DNA of 64,000 nucleotides. Origin: Leifsonia tongyongensis. GTDB lineage: Bacteria; Actinomycetota; Actinomycetes; Actinomycetales; Microbacteriaceae. The stretch lies in contig NZ_JAAGWY010000001.1 in assembly GCF_010686705.1 (NCBI RefSeq), positions 248,001 through 312,000 on the forward strand, in the 5' to 3' direction. A program made the translations under genes and the position numbers. Of this stretch, positions 15,543 through 23,988 are shown piece after piece (positions within the stretch are counted from its first letter, which is position 1; each line of letters begins with the position of its first letter). The notes beneath the pieces are model-generated. The model had not been told where the DNA came from, ran no database searches, and was given only the letters and a program-made list of their open reading frames with translations.

Positions 15543-16726
15543 GCGAGGCGCGCCTCTGCGGTCACGATGAAACGGCCGTCGTCGACTCCGGCGGTCGCGC
15601 GGCCGCCCGCCGGAAGGGCGGCGAACCGCTCACGCATGCCCTCGAGTCCATGGCTGCCGCCCGACCGGGCGAGGAACCCCCGCGAGCCGTCGGAATCCGG
15701 ATGCGCGCCCAGCGGGTTGGACACGGTCAGTCGCACCCCGTGATCCGACCAGGCGAGGACGGCCTGGACGGGCTCCCCCGGTGCGTGCTTGCGCGCATTG
15801 CTCAACGCCTCCTGGAGCGCTCGCTCGAGTGCGCCGGCCAGGTCCGCGTCCAGTTTCCCCGGCGTTCCCGACGTGATCAGCTCGGCCGCGCCGCCGAGTG
15901 ACCGGTGGGCGGCGAGCAGGTCGGAGATGGCGTCGTCGAAGGAGCCGTCGCCGGGGTGGTCGGCCCGTTGCGCATCCGGATCGCGAAGAGCATCGACCGC
16001 ACGCCTGGCCTCACCCAGTCCGTCGGCCGCGAGGGCGCGGGCGTCGGCCACCCGGGACCGCGCCCCGCCGACATCGCCCGTCTCGAGGAGTGCTTCGACA
16101 GCATCGAGCTGGATGACGAGGCCGCCCAGGCTGTGGGCGAGCACGTCATGGATGTCGCGGGCCACGCTCTGGCGCTGGGCGAGCAGTTCGACCTGCGCCC
16201 TCTCTTCGCGTACGGCCAGCTCGCGTTCGCGCAGCAAGGCCGCCTGTGCCTCCGACTCGCGGAACTGGCGACGGCTGATGCCGGCGAGCACGGCGATGGC
16301 GATGCCAGCGACGAGCCCGAGCTCTGCGACGACCGCGGTGTCGAACGGAACGGCGCCGAGCACCACGAGCAGGACACTGATAACGGCCACGGCCAGCCCG
16401 AGCCGGATCGGCCAGGACGGGTCAGAGACCACCAGCATCACGCCCACGATGACAGGGACGATCCCGACGCCGTTCGTAGAGCCGGCGACGATCGAACCGG
16501 CGAACGCCATCACCATCGCGAGGGCGAGACCGACAGCGGCCGGGACGGTACGGAATGCCAGGATCAGGCGCACCAGCCAGGCGGCGAGCGCCGTGAGCGC
16601 CAGCACCAGCACCCAGGTCGGCCGCTGCGCCGAGTGCGAAGTCACGATCGAATACCCGACCACGGCGATGCCGAACAGGTTGAGCCCGAAGCTCAGCCAG
16701 GTCGGCCGCCTCAACGTATCCGTCAC
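15539..16726 (-). CDS. Sensor histidine kinase, HisKA_3 type
   Basis: 395 residues: about six hydrophobic segments in the first 155 residues, a coiled-coil stretch rich in Glu/Arg, then the HisKA_3 dimer helix with the phospho-acceptor His in ARDIHDVLAHSLGG, and an HATPase domain (QEALSNARKHAPG, GSHGLEGMRERF). There is almost no extracytoplasmic loop, so it probably senses membrane state or drugs (inference from similar kinases). It overlaps its partner regulator by 4 bases and follows the membrane protein by 7 bases. Confidence 0.92.
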   Translation of the reverse strand: MTDTLRRPTWLSFGLNLFGIAVVGYSIVTSHSAQRPTWVLVLALTALAAWLVRLILAFRTVPAAVGLALAMVMAFAGSIVAGSTNGVGIVPVIVGVMLVVSDPSWPIRLGLAVAVISVLLVVLGAVPFDTAVVAELGLVAGIAIAVLAGISRRQFRESEAQAALLRERELAVREERAQVELLAQRQSVARDIHDVLAHSLGGLVIQLDAVEALLETGDVGGARSRVADARALAADGLGEARRAVDALRDPDAQRADHPGDGSFDDAISDLLAAHRSLGGAAELITSGTPGKLDADLAGALERALQEALSNARKHAPGEPVQAVLAWSDHGVRLTVSNPLGAHPDSDGSRGFLARSGGSHGLEGMRERFAALPAGGRATAGVDDGRFIVTAEARLA

Positions 16727-16733
16727 GAGACCA

Positions 16734-17252
16734 TCATGCTGCGACAGCGGGCATCCGATCGAGACGGTAGGCGAACACGGCGGTTCGGGCGGCCCGGTTC
16801 GCAGCGACCAGCAGCACGATGATGCCTGTGGAGGTGGCGAGGTGCGAGCCCGCCCGGGCTGCGATCACGTCGATGCCGATCCGGATGACGATGACCAGCA
16901 CCCACAGGGCGAGCCCCCACCAGCCCGTGCGACTTTCCACGCTGGAGCTGTGAAGGATCGCATCGGGATCTTCGCGTGGACCACTCAGAGGCCGGAACAC
17001 CGCGATTGCGCCCATCCAGGCGCCGATGCCGAGCGAGACCGCGATCTCGACCAGCAGCACGGCGAAATCGAGAGCGGTCAGGTGGGTCGCATCCGTCGCC
17101 TGCACCAGCAGGACCACGCCGACGATCGCCATGATCGCGGGCACGCGCCACATACGCGCGATGGAGACCGGGCGCCAGGTCAGCTGGCGGAAGCCGATCC
17201 AGCCGATGAGGACGACGATGAGAAGGGCGTTGCCGATGGTCTGGAGTGTCAT
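16734..17252 (-). CDS. CcdC-like (DUF1453) membrane protein
   Basis: 172 residues with about five hydrophobic segments; opening GWIGFRQLTWRPVS and the GIGAWMGAIAVFRP stretch resemble CcdC/DUF1453 proteins. Start at ATG 17250-17252 is the first that leaves only membrane-protein-like sequence; its ribosome site is weak. As the first gene of the cluster with the kinase and regulator it may be a sensing partner or a target of that system. The family assignment is from memory of its sequence pattern and is moderate. Confidence 0.65.
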   Translation of the reverse strand: MTLQTIGNALLIVVLIGWIGFRQLTWRPVSIARMWRVPAIMAIVGVVLLVQATDATHLTALDFAVLLVEIAVSLGIGAWMGAIAVFRPLSGPREDPDAILHSSSVESRTGWWGLALWVLVIVIRIGIDVIAARAGSHLATSTGIIVLLVAANRAARTAVFAYRLDRMPAVAA

Positions 17253-17327
17253 GGATCCAGCGTCGCGGGGTTCGTCGCGCCGGGACACCATCCCTGGGTG
17301 GAGGTTCGGGTGGAGAAATCGTGGCGT

Positions 17328-17342
17328 TATGGTTGACGCGTG
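17328..17342 (+). promoter_or_regulatory. Leaderless-type promoter of the spermidine-synthase-like gene
   Basis: TATGGT (17328-17333) lies 6 bases before the GTG at 17340, there is no Shine-Dalgarno sequence, and TTCGGG sits 17 bases upstream as a weak -35. Confidence 0.45.
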
Positions 17343-18206
17343 CCCGAGAACCCCTCTGTGATCCTGAAGGAGAGCGGCTACCGGGCGGTCATCGAGGCCG
17401 ATCGCTTCGTGCCCGGCTCCTACCAGCTCGTGGTCGACGGAACCCCGCAGTCGCACGTCAACCTGGACGACCCGACCCAGCTCTTCTTCGAATACGTGCA
17501 GCGGATGGGCAACGTCATCGACCTGATCGGCGAGCCGGGCCAGCCCATCACGGCTGTCCACCTCGGCGCCGGGGCGCTGACGCTCCCCCGCTACATCGCG
17601 TACACCCGGCCGGGATCACGGCAGCAGGTCGTCGAACTGGAGAGCAACCTCGTCGACCTCGTGCGCGAACACCTGCCGCTGCCGCGCTATGCGCAGATCC
17701 GCGTGCGGCACGGTGACGCCCGCGAGGTCGTCGCGAAGCTCCCGGGCGGCCTGCGCGGCGCGGTCGACCTGCTGGTCATCGACATCTTCAGTGGCGCCCG
17801 CACACCGGCGCACGTCACGAGCCTCGAGTTCTACCGTTCGGCTGTCGAGCTTCTCGCACCGGCCGGCATCGTGCTGGTGAATGTCGCCGACGGGCCCCCG
17901 CTGGCGTTCGCGCGCAGTCAGGTCGCGACGCTCGGCGCCGCCGTGGCGAATGTCGCCGCGCTCGCCGAGACCCAGGTGCTCAAGGGACGCCGGTTCGGCA
18001 ACGTCGTGCTGGTGGGCTCGAATGCCCCGCTCCCGCTGGACTGGCTGCCGCGCCTGCTCGCCAGCGGACCGCATCCGGCCAAAGCGGTGGCCGGCGCCGA
18101 GCTGGCCGCGTTCGCCGCCGGTGCGCCCGTGGTGACGGATGCGACGAGCGTGCCGTCGCCGCCTCCAGCACGCAGCATCTTCCAGACCGGCACGCGGCGC
18201 AGCTGA
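17340..18206 (+). CDS. Spermidine-synthase-like methyltransferase-fold protein
   Basis: 288 residues with a class I Rossmann fold: glycine loop HLGAGALTLPR (about 75-85), acidic strand end QVVELESNLV, and DLLVIDIFSGARTPAHVTS, the order seen in spermidine synthases and their actinobacterial relatives (fused or orphan). The classic catalytic region for putrescine is not obvious, so polyamine transfer is not proven; many such proteins have unknown substrates. It is divergent from the preceding membrane-protein operon and convergent with pxpC. Confidence 0.75.
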   Translation: MPENPSVILKESGYRAVIEADRFVPGSYQLVVDGTPQSHVNLDDPTQLFFEYVQRMGNVIDLIGEPGQPITAVHLGAGALTLPRYIAYTRPGSRQQVVELESNLVDLVREHLPLPRYAQIRVRHGDAREVVAKLPGGLRGAVDLLVIDIFSGARTPAHVTSLEFYRSAVELLAPAGIVLVNVADGPPLAFARSQVATLGAAVANVAALAETQVLKGRRFGNVVLVGSNAPLPLDWLPRLLASGPHPAKAVAGAELAAFAAGAPVVTDATSVPSPPPARSIFQTGTRRS

Positions 18207-18219
18207 CCGCGTCCGCCGC

Positions 18220-19125
18220 TCACGCGTGGCGGAACTGCACGCGCTGGCCGGGACGCAGCTGCGCGAACACATCCAGCGAGCGGTCGGCGACCACGGCGAT
18301 CACCGGGTAGCCGCCGGTCACCGGATGGTCGGCGAGCAGCACGGTCGGCGTCCCGTCGGGCGACACCTGCACCGCGCCCGCCACCATCGGCTCGCTCGGC
18401 AGCTCGTCGCCCACACGGCGCTCGAGGACGACGCGCGGTTCGGGCGGCCGCCCCTTGACGTGGGCCGCACCACGGACGGGCTCGAGCCGCGTTCCGATGC
18501 GATTGGATGCGATGCTCACCGACCACTCCCGTTCGTAGAACGCGTCCACTGCGCCGGGGGTGAACCAGTCGGCCCGCGGCCCAGGATGCGCGCGCACGGT
18601 CACCAGGTCGTCGTCGGGAAGTTCAACGGGCACGAAGTCGAGCAGAGGAATCGGATGCGCCGGCTCCCCGAGCTGCAGCACGTCGCCCGACATGACGGGT
18701 GCGGGGCCGAGCGACGAGAGCAGGTCGGTCGAGCGGGAGCCGAGGACCGCATCCGCTGCCACGCCTCCGCGCAGGGAGAGGTAGAAGCGCACGCCGCGCA
18801 TGGCCGAAGCGATCCTCAGGACGGAACCCGCCCGTGCCGCCGTCGCCGTGTTCGGATCGACCTCGTCGTCGCCGAGGGTGAGCGCGCCCCACGCACCGGT
18901 GACGGCGAACCAGCAGCTGGTCGTGAACCGTGCCGTGAAGTCCCCGAACAGGATCTCGAGACCCGCAGCGCGTTCGTTGTTCCCCACGAGCCGGTTGGCG
19001 AGCCGCAGCGCTGCGCGATCGAGTGCGCCGCTCGAGGAGACACCGAGATGCGCGAAGCCGGGGCGGCCCAGATCTTCGACGAGAGTCAGGGGGCCCGGCT
19101 CGAGCACCTCGAGCGCGCCGCTCAC
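18220..19125 (-). CDS. pxpC: 5-oxoprolinase subunit C (biotin-dependent carboxyltransferase/KipA family)
   Basis: 301 residues from GTG at 19123-19125. It opens with LEVLEPGPLTLVEDLGRPG, the conserved start of PxpC/KipA, and ends RPGQRVQFR. With PxpA and PxpB it cleaves 5-oxoproline to glutamate with ATP, removing a damage product of glutamine and glutamate. Its GTG overlaps the pxpB stop by 4 bases (GTGA). Last gene of the operon. Confidence 0.93.
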   Translation of the reverse strand: MSGALEVLEPGPLTLVEDLGRPGFAHLGVSSSGALDRAALRLANRLVGNNERAAGLEILFGDFTARFTTSCWFAVTGAWGALTLGDDEVDPNTATAARAGSVLRIASAMRGVRFYLSLRGGVAADAVLGSRSTDLLSSLGPAPVMSGDVLQLGEPAHPIPLLDFVPVELPDDDLVTVRAHPGPRADWFTPGAVDAFYEREWSVSIASNRIGTRLEPVRGAAHVKGRPPEPRVVLERRVGDELPSEPMVAGAVQVSPDGTPTVLLADHPVTGGYPVIAVVADRSLDVFAQLRPGQRVQFRHA

Positions 19126-19766
19126 CGCTGCTCCACGAAGCGCACGCGGGTGCCGGGGGCGAGGAGTGCCGGGCGCTCGGCCGACGCATCCCAGAGCACC
19201 GCATCCGTTGAACCGATCAGCTGCCACCCGCCCGGGCTCGACCGCGGGTACACACCGCTGAACTCGCCGGCGAGGCCCACCGAGCCCGCGGGCACCGACG
19301 GGCGGGGCGTATCACGGCGCGGCACCCGCAGCCGGTCGTGGTCGGTCGCCAGGTAGGCGAAGCCCGGGGCGAACCCGCAGAAGGCGACGCGCCAGTCGGA
19401 TGCGGTGTGCAGCGCGACCAGTTCGGCGCGCGTCAGGCCCAGGAGACCCGCGACCTCATCCAGATCCTCTCCGTCGTACCGCACCGGGATCTCGATCGAC
19501 TGCGATTCGGAGCCGCTCAGGTCGGCCGGCGCGGTCTCCGACACCCAGGCTGCCGCGACGGAGAGCGGGAGGCGCACCGGGTCGACGATGACGCCGATCG
19601 TGCGCGCGGCCGGCACGAGGTCGACAAGGCCCTCAGGTCTCGTGACATCGAGGGCCGCGTACAGGCCGATCACGTCGTCCAGCGACTCCACCTCGATGAG
19701 GATGCCGTGGTCGCCGAGCGGCAGCACCCGTCTGCCCGCGCGGACGGTCATGGGGCGAACGGTCAT
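19122..19766 (-). CDS. pxpB: 5-oxoprolinase subunit B (KipI family)
   Basis: 214 residues from ATG at 19764-19766, overlapping the pxpA stop (ATGA). Family landmarks: LPLGDHGILIE near the start, FCGFAPGFAYL in the middle and PAGSVGLAGEFSGVYP, SSPGGWQLIG after it. It acts with PxpC as the ATP-dependent half of prokaryotic 5-oxoprolinase. A second ATG 15 bases later is possible. In some bacteria the homologue KipI inhibits a kinase, but the complete pxpABC order favours the metabolic role. Confidence 0.93.
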   Translation of the reverse strand: MTVRPMTVRAGRRVLPLGDHGILIEVESLDDVIGLYAALDVTRPEGLVDLVPAARTIGVIVDPVRLPLSVAAAWVSETAPADLSGSESQSIEIPVRYDGEDLDEVAGLLGLTRAELVALHTASDWRVAFCGFAPGFAYLATDHDRLRVPRRDTPRPSVPAGSVGLAGEFSGVYPRSSPGGWQLIGSTDAVLWDASAERPALLAPGTRVRFVEQR

Positions 19767-20536
19767 GGGGCGAAAGCCTCGATCCGGATGCCCGCAGCCG
19801 TCAGCGCGGACCGCACGGCCCGCGCCATCCCGACCGCTCCGGGTGTGTCGCCGTGCACGCAGAGCGAATCCACCGCGACGTCGATTACCGTGCCGTCCGC
19901 GGTTGCCACCCGGCCATCGATCACGAGTCCGACGGCGCGTGCCGCGATTGCGTCGACATCGGTGAGCAGATCTCCGGGCCATCCACGCGGGACGAGCGAA
20001 CCGTCGGCGAGGTAGCCCCGGTCGACGAACGCCTCGTGCACGAAAGAGAGGCCGCGGTCGCGTGCCCTGCGGGCGATCGACGAACCGGCGAGACCGAGCA
20101 GCGGAAGCGCAAGGTCGAAGTCGGCGACGGCGCGGGCCACGGCATCCGCCTGCTCCTCGTCGGAGACGATCCTGTTGTACAGGGCGCCGTGCGGTTTCAC
20201 GTAGGCGACGCGGGTGCCCGCGACCCGGGCGATGCCGTCGAGGGCGGCGAGCTGGTAGAGCACGTCCGCATACAGTTCGGACGACGGCACATCCATCGCA
20301 CGCCTGCCGAACCCGGCGAGATCGCGGTAGGAGACGTGGGCGCCAACGGCGACACCGTTACGGGCCGCTGTCGTGCAGGAGGAAAGCATGACGGATGCGT
20401 CACCCGCGTGGAAGCCGCAGGCGATGTTCGCGCTCGACACGAGTTCGAGCATCGCCTCGTCGTCGCCCATGCGCCACGCCCCGAACGACTCCCCGAGGTC
20501 GCTGTTGAGGTCGATCGTGCGCTTCACGAACCCCAT
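19763..20536 (-). CDS. pxpA: 5-oxoprolinase subunit A (LamB/YcsF family)
   Basis: 257 residues, full length. It starts MGFVKRTIDLNSDLGESFG and contains ANIACGFHAGD and VKPHGALYN, the hallmarks of the family and its likely metal/active-site residues. It supplies the hydrolytic half of 5-oxoproline to glutamate conversion. First gene of pxpABC, all three coupled by 4-base overlaps; no transporter gene is attached. It is divergent from the lipoprotein gene. Confidence 0.95.
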   Translation of the reverse strand: MGFVKRTIDLNSDLGESFGAWRMGDDEAMLELVSSANIACGFHAGDASVMLSSCTTAARNGVAVGAHVSYRDLAGFGRRAMDVPSSELYADVLYQLAALDGIARVAGTRVAYVKPHGALYNRIVSDEEQADAVARAVADFDLALPLLGLAGSSIARRARDRGLSFVHEAFVDRGYLADGSLVPRGWPGDLLTDVDAIAARAVGLVIDGRVATADGTVIDVAVDSLCVHGDTPGAVGMARAVRSALTAAGIRIEAFAP

Positions 20537-20615
20537 TGTCGCGGTCGTGCGCCCGCGAGGCATAGCGCCTTGCCGGGGGAAAGCTGCAGACTGGGAGGGA
20601 CATGGGGTCGACACG

Positions 20616-21809
20616 GTGAGCCCGACAGGACGCGACCGGACGCCGAAGAGGGCGGGAGCGAGGGTCGTCGCGGTCGTCTCGGTCGCGGCCCTGCTGGCGG
20701 GCTGCACGTCGCTCTTTCCGCAGCCGACGGTGACCGTCACCTCGACGGCCGCACCGAGCCCGTCGGGTACAGGGACCCCGACGACGACCCCCGACCACAC
20801 CATCCCCTGGCGACCGAACACCACCTCGGTGCTCGAGACCGGGCTCCAGGTGCCGTGGTCGGTCGTCCCGCTCCCCAGCGGGTCAGCGCTCATCAGCGAA
20901 CGGGACAGCGCGACCATCCTCGAGCGGCTGCCCCAGGGCGGTCTGCGCACCGTCGGCACCGTGCCGGGTGTCGCCGCAGCCGGAGAAGGCGGGCTGCTCG
21001 GGCTTGCGGTACCGATACAGCCCGCGACGGCCTTCAGCTGGCTGTACGTCTACCTGACGACGGACACCGACAACCGGGTCATCCGGATGCCCCTCAACGG
21101 CGTGAGCGGACGATACAGCCTCGGCGAAGCGCAGAACGTGATCACCGGCATCCCCAAGGCGGGCAACCACGACGGCGGACGGCTCGCCTTCGGCCCCGAC
21201 GGGATGCTCTACATCACCACCGGCGACGCGGGCAACGGCGCCAACGCCCAGAACCTGTCGTCGCTGGGCGGCAAGATCCTGCGGATCACCCCCGACGGTG
21301 ACATCCCCGCGGACAACCCCTTCCCCGGCTCGCCGGTCTGGTCGTACGGCCACCGCAACGTGCAGGGTCTGGCGTGGGATTCGCACGGAACGATGTGGGC
21401 CAGCGAATTCGGCGCGAACACCTGGGACGAGCTCAACATCATCACGCCGGGCGACGACTACGGCTGGCCCGTCGTCGAAGGGATCGCCCACGATTCCCGC
21501 TTCACCGATCCCGTCTACCAGTGGCGCACCGACCAGGCCAGCCCGAGCGGCATCGCGATCGTCGGCGACACGATCTTCATGGCGGCCCTGCGCGGCGAAC
21601 GACTGTGGACCATCTGGTCGACCGACGGCCACGCCCCCGTCACGGTCGCACCGTTCTTCGCCGGGACGTTCGGCCGGCTGCGCGCCGTCGTCCCGTCGGG
21701 CTCCGGGCTCTGGATGCTCACCAACAACACCGACGGGCGGGGAACCCCGCGCGCCGGCGACGACAAGCTGATCGCCGTCACCCTCGTGCCTACGGGCGGA
21801 AACAAATGA
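20616..21809 (+). CDS. PQQ-dependent sugar dehydrogenase-like lipoprotein
   Basis: 397 residues from GTG at 20616. A basic N-terminus, hydrophobic stretch and lipobox LLAGC put the lipidated Cys at residue 30; a Ser/Thr/Pro linker follows. The body is a six-bladed beta-propeller of the soluble aldose sugar dehydrogenase/GdhB type: GEGGLLGLAV, NHDGGRLAFGPDGMLYIT, GDAGNGANAQ, YGHRNVQGLAWD, GDDYGWP. It would oxidise aldoses outside the membrane using PQQ. No PQQ synthesis genes are near, so the cofactor must come from elsewhere or the role differs. Confidence 0.88.
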   Translation: MSPTGRDRTPKRAGARVVAVVSVAALLAGCTSLFPQPTVTVTSTAAPSPSGTGTPTTTPDHTIPWRPNTTSVLETGLQVPWSVVPLPSGSALISERDSATILERLPQGGLRTVGTVPGVAAAGEGGLLGLAVPIQPATAFSWLYVYLTTDTDNRVIRMPLNGVSGRYSLGEAQNVITGIPKAGNHDGGRLAFGPDGMLYITTGDAGNGANAQNLSSLGGKILRITPDGDIPADNPFPGSPVWSYGHRNVQGLAWDSHGTMWASEFGANTWDELNIITPGDDYGWPVVEGIAHDSRFTDPVYQWRTDQASPSGIAIVGDTIFMAALRGERLWTIWSTDGHAPVTVAPFFAGTFGRLRAVVPSGSGLWMLTNNTDGRGTPRAGDDKLIAVTLVPTGGNK

Positions 21810-21824
21810 CCGGGTTAGTCTGGA

Positions 21825-22388
21825 ATGGACACGGTCTGGAGCATCATCCTGAGCATCATCCTCGGTTACGACCCTTCCACCCTTCGCGAGCGCGTCGACC
21901 TGCTCGCGGCAGGGTCGCGTCTCGACGAGCTCGGGGAACTGCGCAGCCTCAGCGCCCTCAACGAGAAGGGGGTGCTCCTGCGGCTCGTCGGCCGGCTCGA
22001 CGAAGCATGGCAGGTCGCCAACGAGGCCCTTCGGCAGGCGCGCTTCACCGGTGACCGCGAGCAGGTGCTCGGGGCGCGCATCCGACGTGCGCAGGTGCTG
22101 CAGTACCAGGGCAAGCTCGACGAGGCCGTGACAGAGCTGTCGGGCTGCGTCGACGAGGCCAGGACTCATGAGTGGACGGCGCTCGAAGCCTTCGCGGTGC
22201 AGAACCGCGGCAAGACCCACTTCGACCAGAAGGACTACGAGGCGGCACTCTCGGACTTCACTGCGGCGGTGTTCCTCCGTGAGAGGCTCGGCGCCTCGAA
22301 AGCCGACCTCGAGAGTTCGCTCATCGCCGTCGCGGTCGCGGAATCGTTCCTCGATGAGCAGCGTGGTCCGCGTGGAGCTGTGGATTGA
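21825..22388 (+). CDS. TPR-repeat protein of unknown role
   Basis: 187 residues with three or four tetratricopeptide-like helix pairs (for example LNEKGVLLRLVGRLDEAWQVANEAL, about residues 45-70, and the KDYEAALSDFTAAV segment near 150). It probably binds a partner protein. It begins 16 bases after the lipoprotein gene on the same strand, so the two may be cotranscribed, but the functional link is not evident. Confidence 0.7.
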   Translation: MDTVWSIILSIILGYDPSTLRERVDLLAAGSRLDELGELRSLSALNEKGVLLRLVGRLDEAWQVANEALRQARFTGDREQVLGARIRRAQVLQYQGKLDEAVTELSGCVDEARTHEWTALEAFAVQNRGKTHFDQKDYEAALSDFTAAVFLRERLGASKADLESSLIAVAVAESFLDEQRGPRGAVD

Positions 22389-22414
22389 TCTGGATGCGCG
22401 TCGGCGGCGACGCG

Positions 22415-22472
22415 TAGGATTCGGGTCATGAAAGTCGGGTCCAGCCACCATCAGCCGCCCGGGGGCCGCTGA
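22415..22472 (+). promoter_or_regulatory. Leaderless-type promoter and 14-codon upstream ORF
   Basis: TAGGAT (22415-22420) is followed after 7 bases by ATG (22428-22430), which opens a 14-residue frame MKVGSSHHQPPGGR. Its TGA overlaps the ATG of the SprT-like gene by one base (TGATG), a layout for translational coupling. No ribosome site precedes this ATG. Confidence 0.4.
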
Positions 22473-22978
22473 TGGCAGACCTCGACCGCGTGCGCCGTTG
22501 GGCGAACGCCCTCATCGCGCTCCACCTCGATCCTGCGGTGTGGTCGTTCGACTTCGACAACGCAAAGACCAGGGCAGGGCTGTGCAACTACACGGCCAAG
22601 CGGATCACCGTCTCGCGGTACCTCGCGTCGCGGTACGACGACGATGAGATCCACCAGATCCTGTTGCACGAGGTCGCCCACGCGATGGCCGGTTCGCGGG
22701 CAGGGCACGGCCCGCGCTGGCGCGGCATCGCGGTCGGGCTGGGCTATGAGGGCAAACGCCTGCACGGCGGCGCGATCGCCGACGACCTGGCGCCCTGGGT
22801 GGGAACCTGCCCCAAAGGGCACACCCACTACCGGTATCGCAAGCCCGCGCGGGCGTTGGCGTGCGGTGCGTGCTCACGGCGATTCGACGCGGCGAACCTG
22901 ATCAGCTGGCAGCACCGTGAGGTGACGCAGGCGCAGCGAAGGATGGCCGCGTCAGCGGCGAGCGAACTCGCCGACTGA
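22472..22978 (+). CDS. SprT-like zinc metallopeptidase-fold protein
   Basis: 168 residues. Zinc motif HEVAH at 66-70 with a third ligand His at about 79 (AGHGPRW), as in SprT/Spartan-type proteins, and C-terminal Cys pairs (C113, C131, C134) that look like a small zinc ribbon. Related eukaryotic enzymes remove DNA-crosslinked proteins; for bacterial SprT-like proteins the substrate is unknown. It has its own short upstream ORF and lies 83 bases after the TPR gene. Confidence 0.85.
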   Translation: MADLDRVRRWANALIALHLDPAVWSFDFDNAKTRAGLCNYTAKRITVSRYLASRYDDDEIHQILLHEVAHAMAGSRAGHGPRWRGIAVGLGYEGKRLHGGAIADDLAPWVGTCPKGHTHYRYRKPARALACGACSRRFDAANLISWQHREVTQAQRRMAASAASELAD

Positions 22979-23010
22979 GGCGGCCATGTGCACTAGCGCG
23001 GGACCCGACG

Positions 23011-23316
23011 TCAGTCGGCTACGACCTGGACGTCCTTCCAGAACGCCACGTAGTTGCTGTAGTCCTTGCCGACCCGGTCGAATGAGCTCGGGTACGGGGT
23101 CGGGTAGCTCCAGGCGCGATCCTGAAGCACGCCGGTGCCGTTCTTCACGCTGAAGTACTGAGCTTCACCCTTCCACGGGCACGTGTACGGAGTGTCGCTC
23201 GCGACGAGGTGCTCGGTGTTCACGCTCGCGGGCGGGAAATACCAGTTGCCTTCGATGCGGATGAGCTCGGCCTCGTCGGCCTGAGCGATGGTGGTGCCGT
23301 TCAGAACTGCTTTCAC
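23011..23316 (-). CDS. DUF427 domain protein
   Basis: 101 residues with the DUF427 signature: ADEAELIRIEGNWYFPP near 13-29, YTCPWKGEAQYF (Cys-Pro-Trp-Lys-Gly) in the middle and YVAFWKDVQV at the end. The family is widespread and has no proven activity. GTG start with a strong AGGAGG site 7 bases upstream. It follows the ComB-like gene by 42 bases on the same strand. Confidence 0.93.
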   Translation of the reverse strand: MKAVLNGTTIAQADEAELIRIEGNWYFPPASVNTEHLVASDTPYTCPWKGEAQYFSVKNGTGVLQDRAWSYPTPYPSSFDRVGKDYSNYVAFWKDVQVVAD

Positions 23317-23358
23317 GATAAATCCTCCTGCACGGGGGCAACGTTGCAGCAGTGCAGA

Positions 23359-23988
23359 TCATTCCGGGGCGATTGCGGGCCTCAGGACTGTCACAGTTTC
23401 GACGGTGTCGAGGCGTCCCGCCGCGGCGATGTCGGCGGGTCGCACGCCTGCCGCGACGGCGGCCTGGCCGGTGGCGGATGCGGTGAGCAGGTGAGCGACC
23501 GCCCCGCGCAGTCCGGTGAACGCTGCGCACGCAGCAGCAGCTTCAGGCGAGGTGTAGTCGATCCCCAACGCGCCGAGGGCGTCGATGATCGCGCCCGCCG
23601 CCAGCAGGTCCTCGACCGCGAATCGCGTCGCTCCCCCAGCTCGCGGTTCTCCTGCAGCGATGATCGAGACCATGGCCCGTCGGCCGAGGCGGAGCTGCTC
23701 GTCGAGGATCCAGCGCGCGGTTGCGCCCGCTGTGGTGAGACCGCCCTGGATGATGGCCGCTCCTGCGGGAACGGATGCGGCGAGCGCGGTGACGACCGCC
23801 GGCTCGTCCTCGGCGGGCGCGGCGAGCGGCGGAAGCGCATCCACCCAGACCACCACATCGGCATCCGACGCGACGACGTGGGCGCCCGCGAATCCCCAGT
23901 CGAAACGAAGCTGATACTTGGCCTGCCCGAACGGATCGGCGGCGGTCGGCTCGGCGCGGGTCGGCTCGGCGGGGGTGGGCTCGCTCAC
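23359..23988 (-). CDS. 2-phosphosulfolactate phosphatase-like (ComB family)
   Basis: 209 residues. After a Pro/Glu-rich start it has RFDWGFAGAHVVASDADVVVWVD, TTAGATARWIL, FAVEDLLAAGAIIDAL, typical of the ComB fold (EC 3.1.3.71 in methanogens). In actinobacteria the sulfolactate pathway is usually absent, so another phosphatase substrate is likely. GTG start overlaps the stop of the EVE gene (GTGA). Confidence 0.8.
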   Translation of the reverse strand: MSEPTPAEPTRAEPTAADPFGQAKYQLRFDWGFAGAHVVASDADVVVWVDALPPLAAPAEDEPAVVTALAASVPAGAAIIQGGLTTAGATARWILDEQLRLGRRAMVSIIAAGEPRAGGATRFAVEDLLAAGAIIDALGALGIDYTSPEAAAACAAFTGLRGAVAHLLTASATGQAAVAAGVRPADIAAAGRLDTVETVTVLRPAIAPE

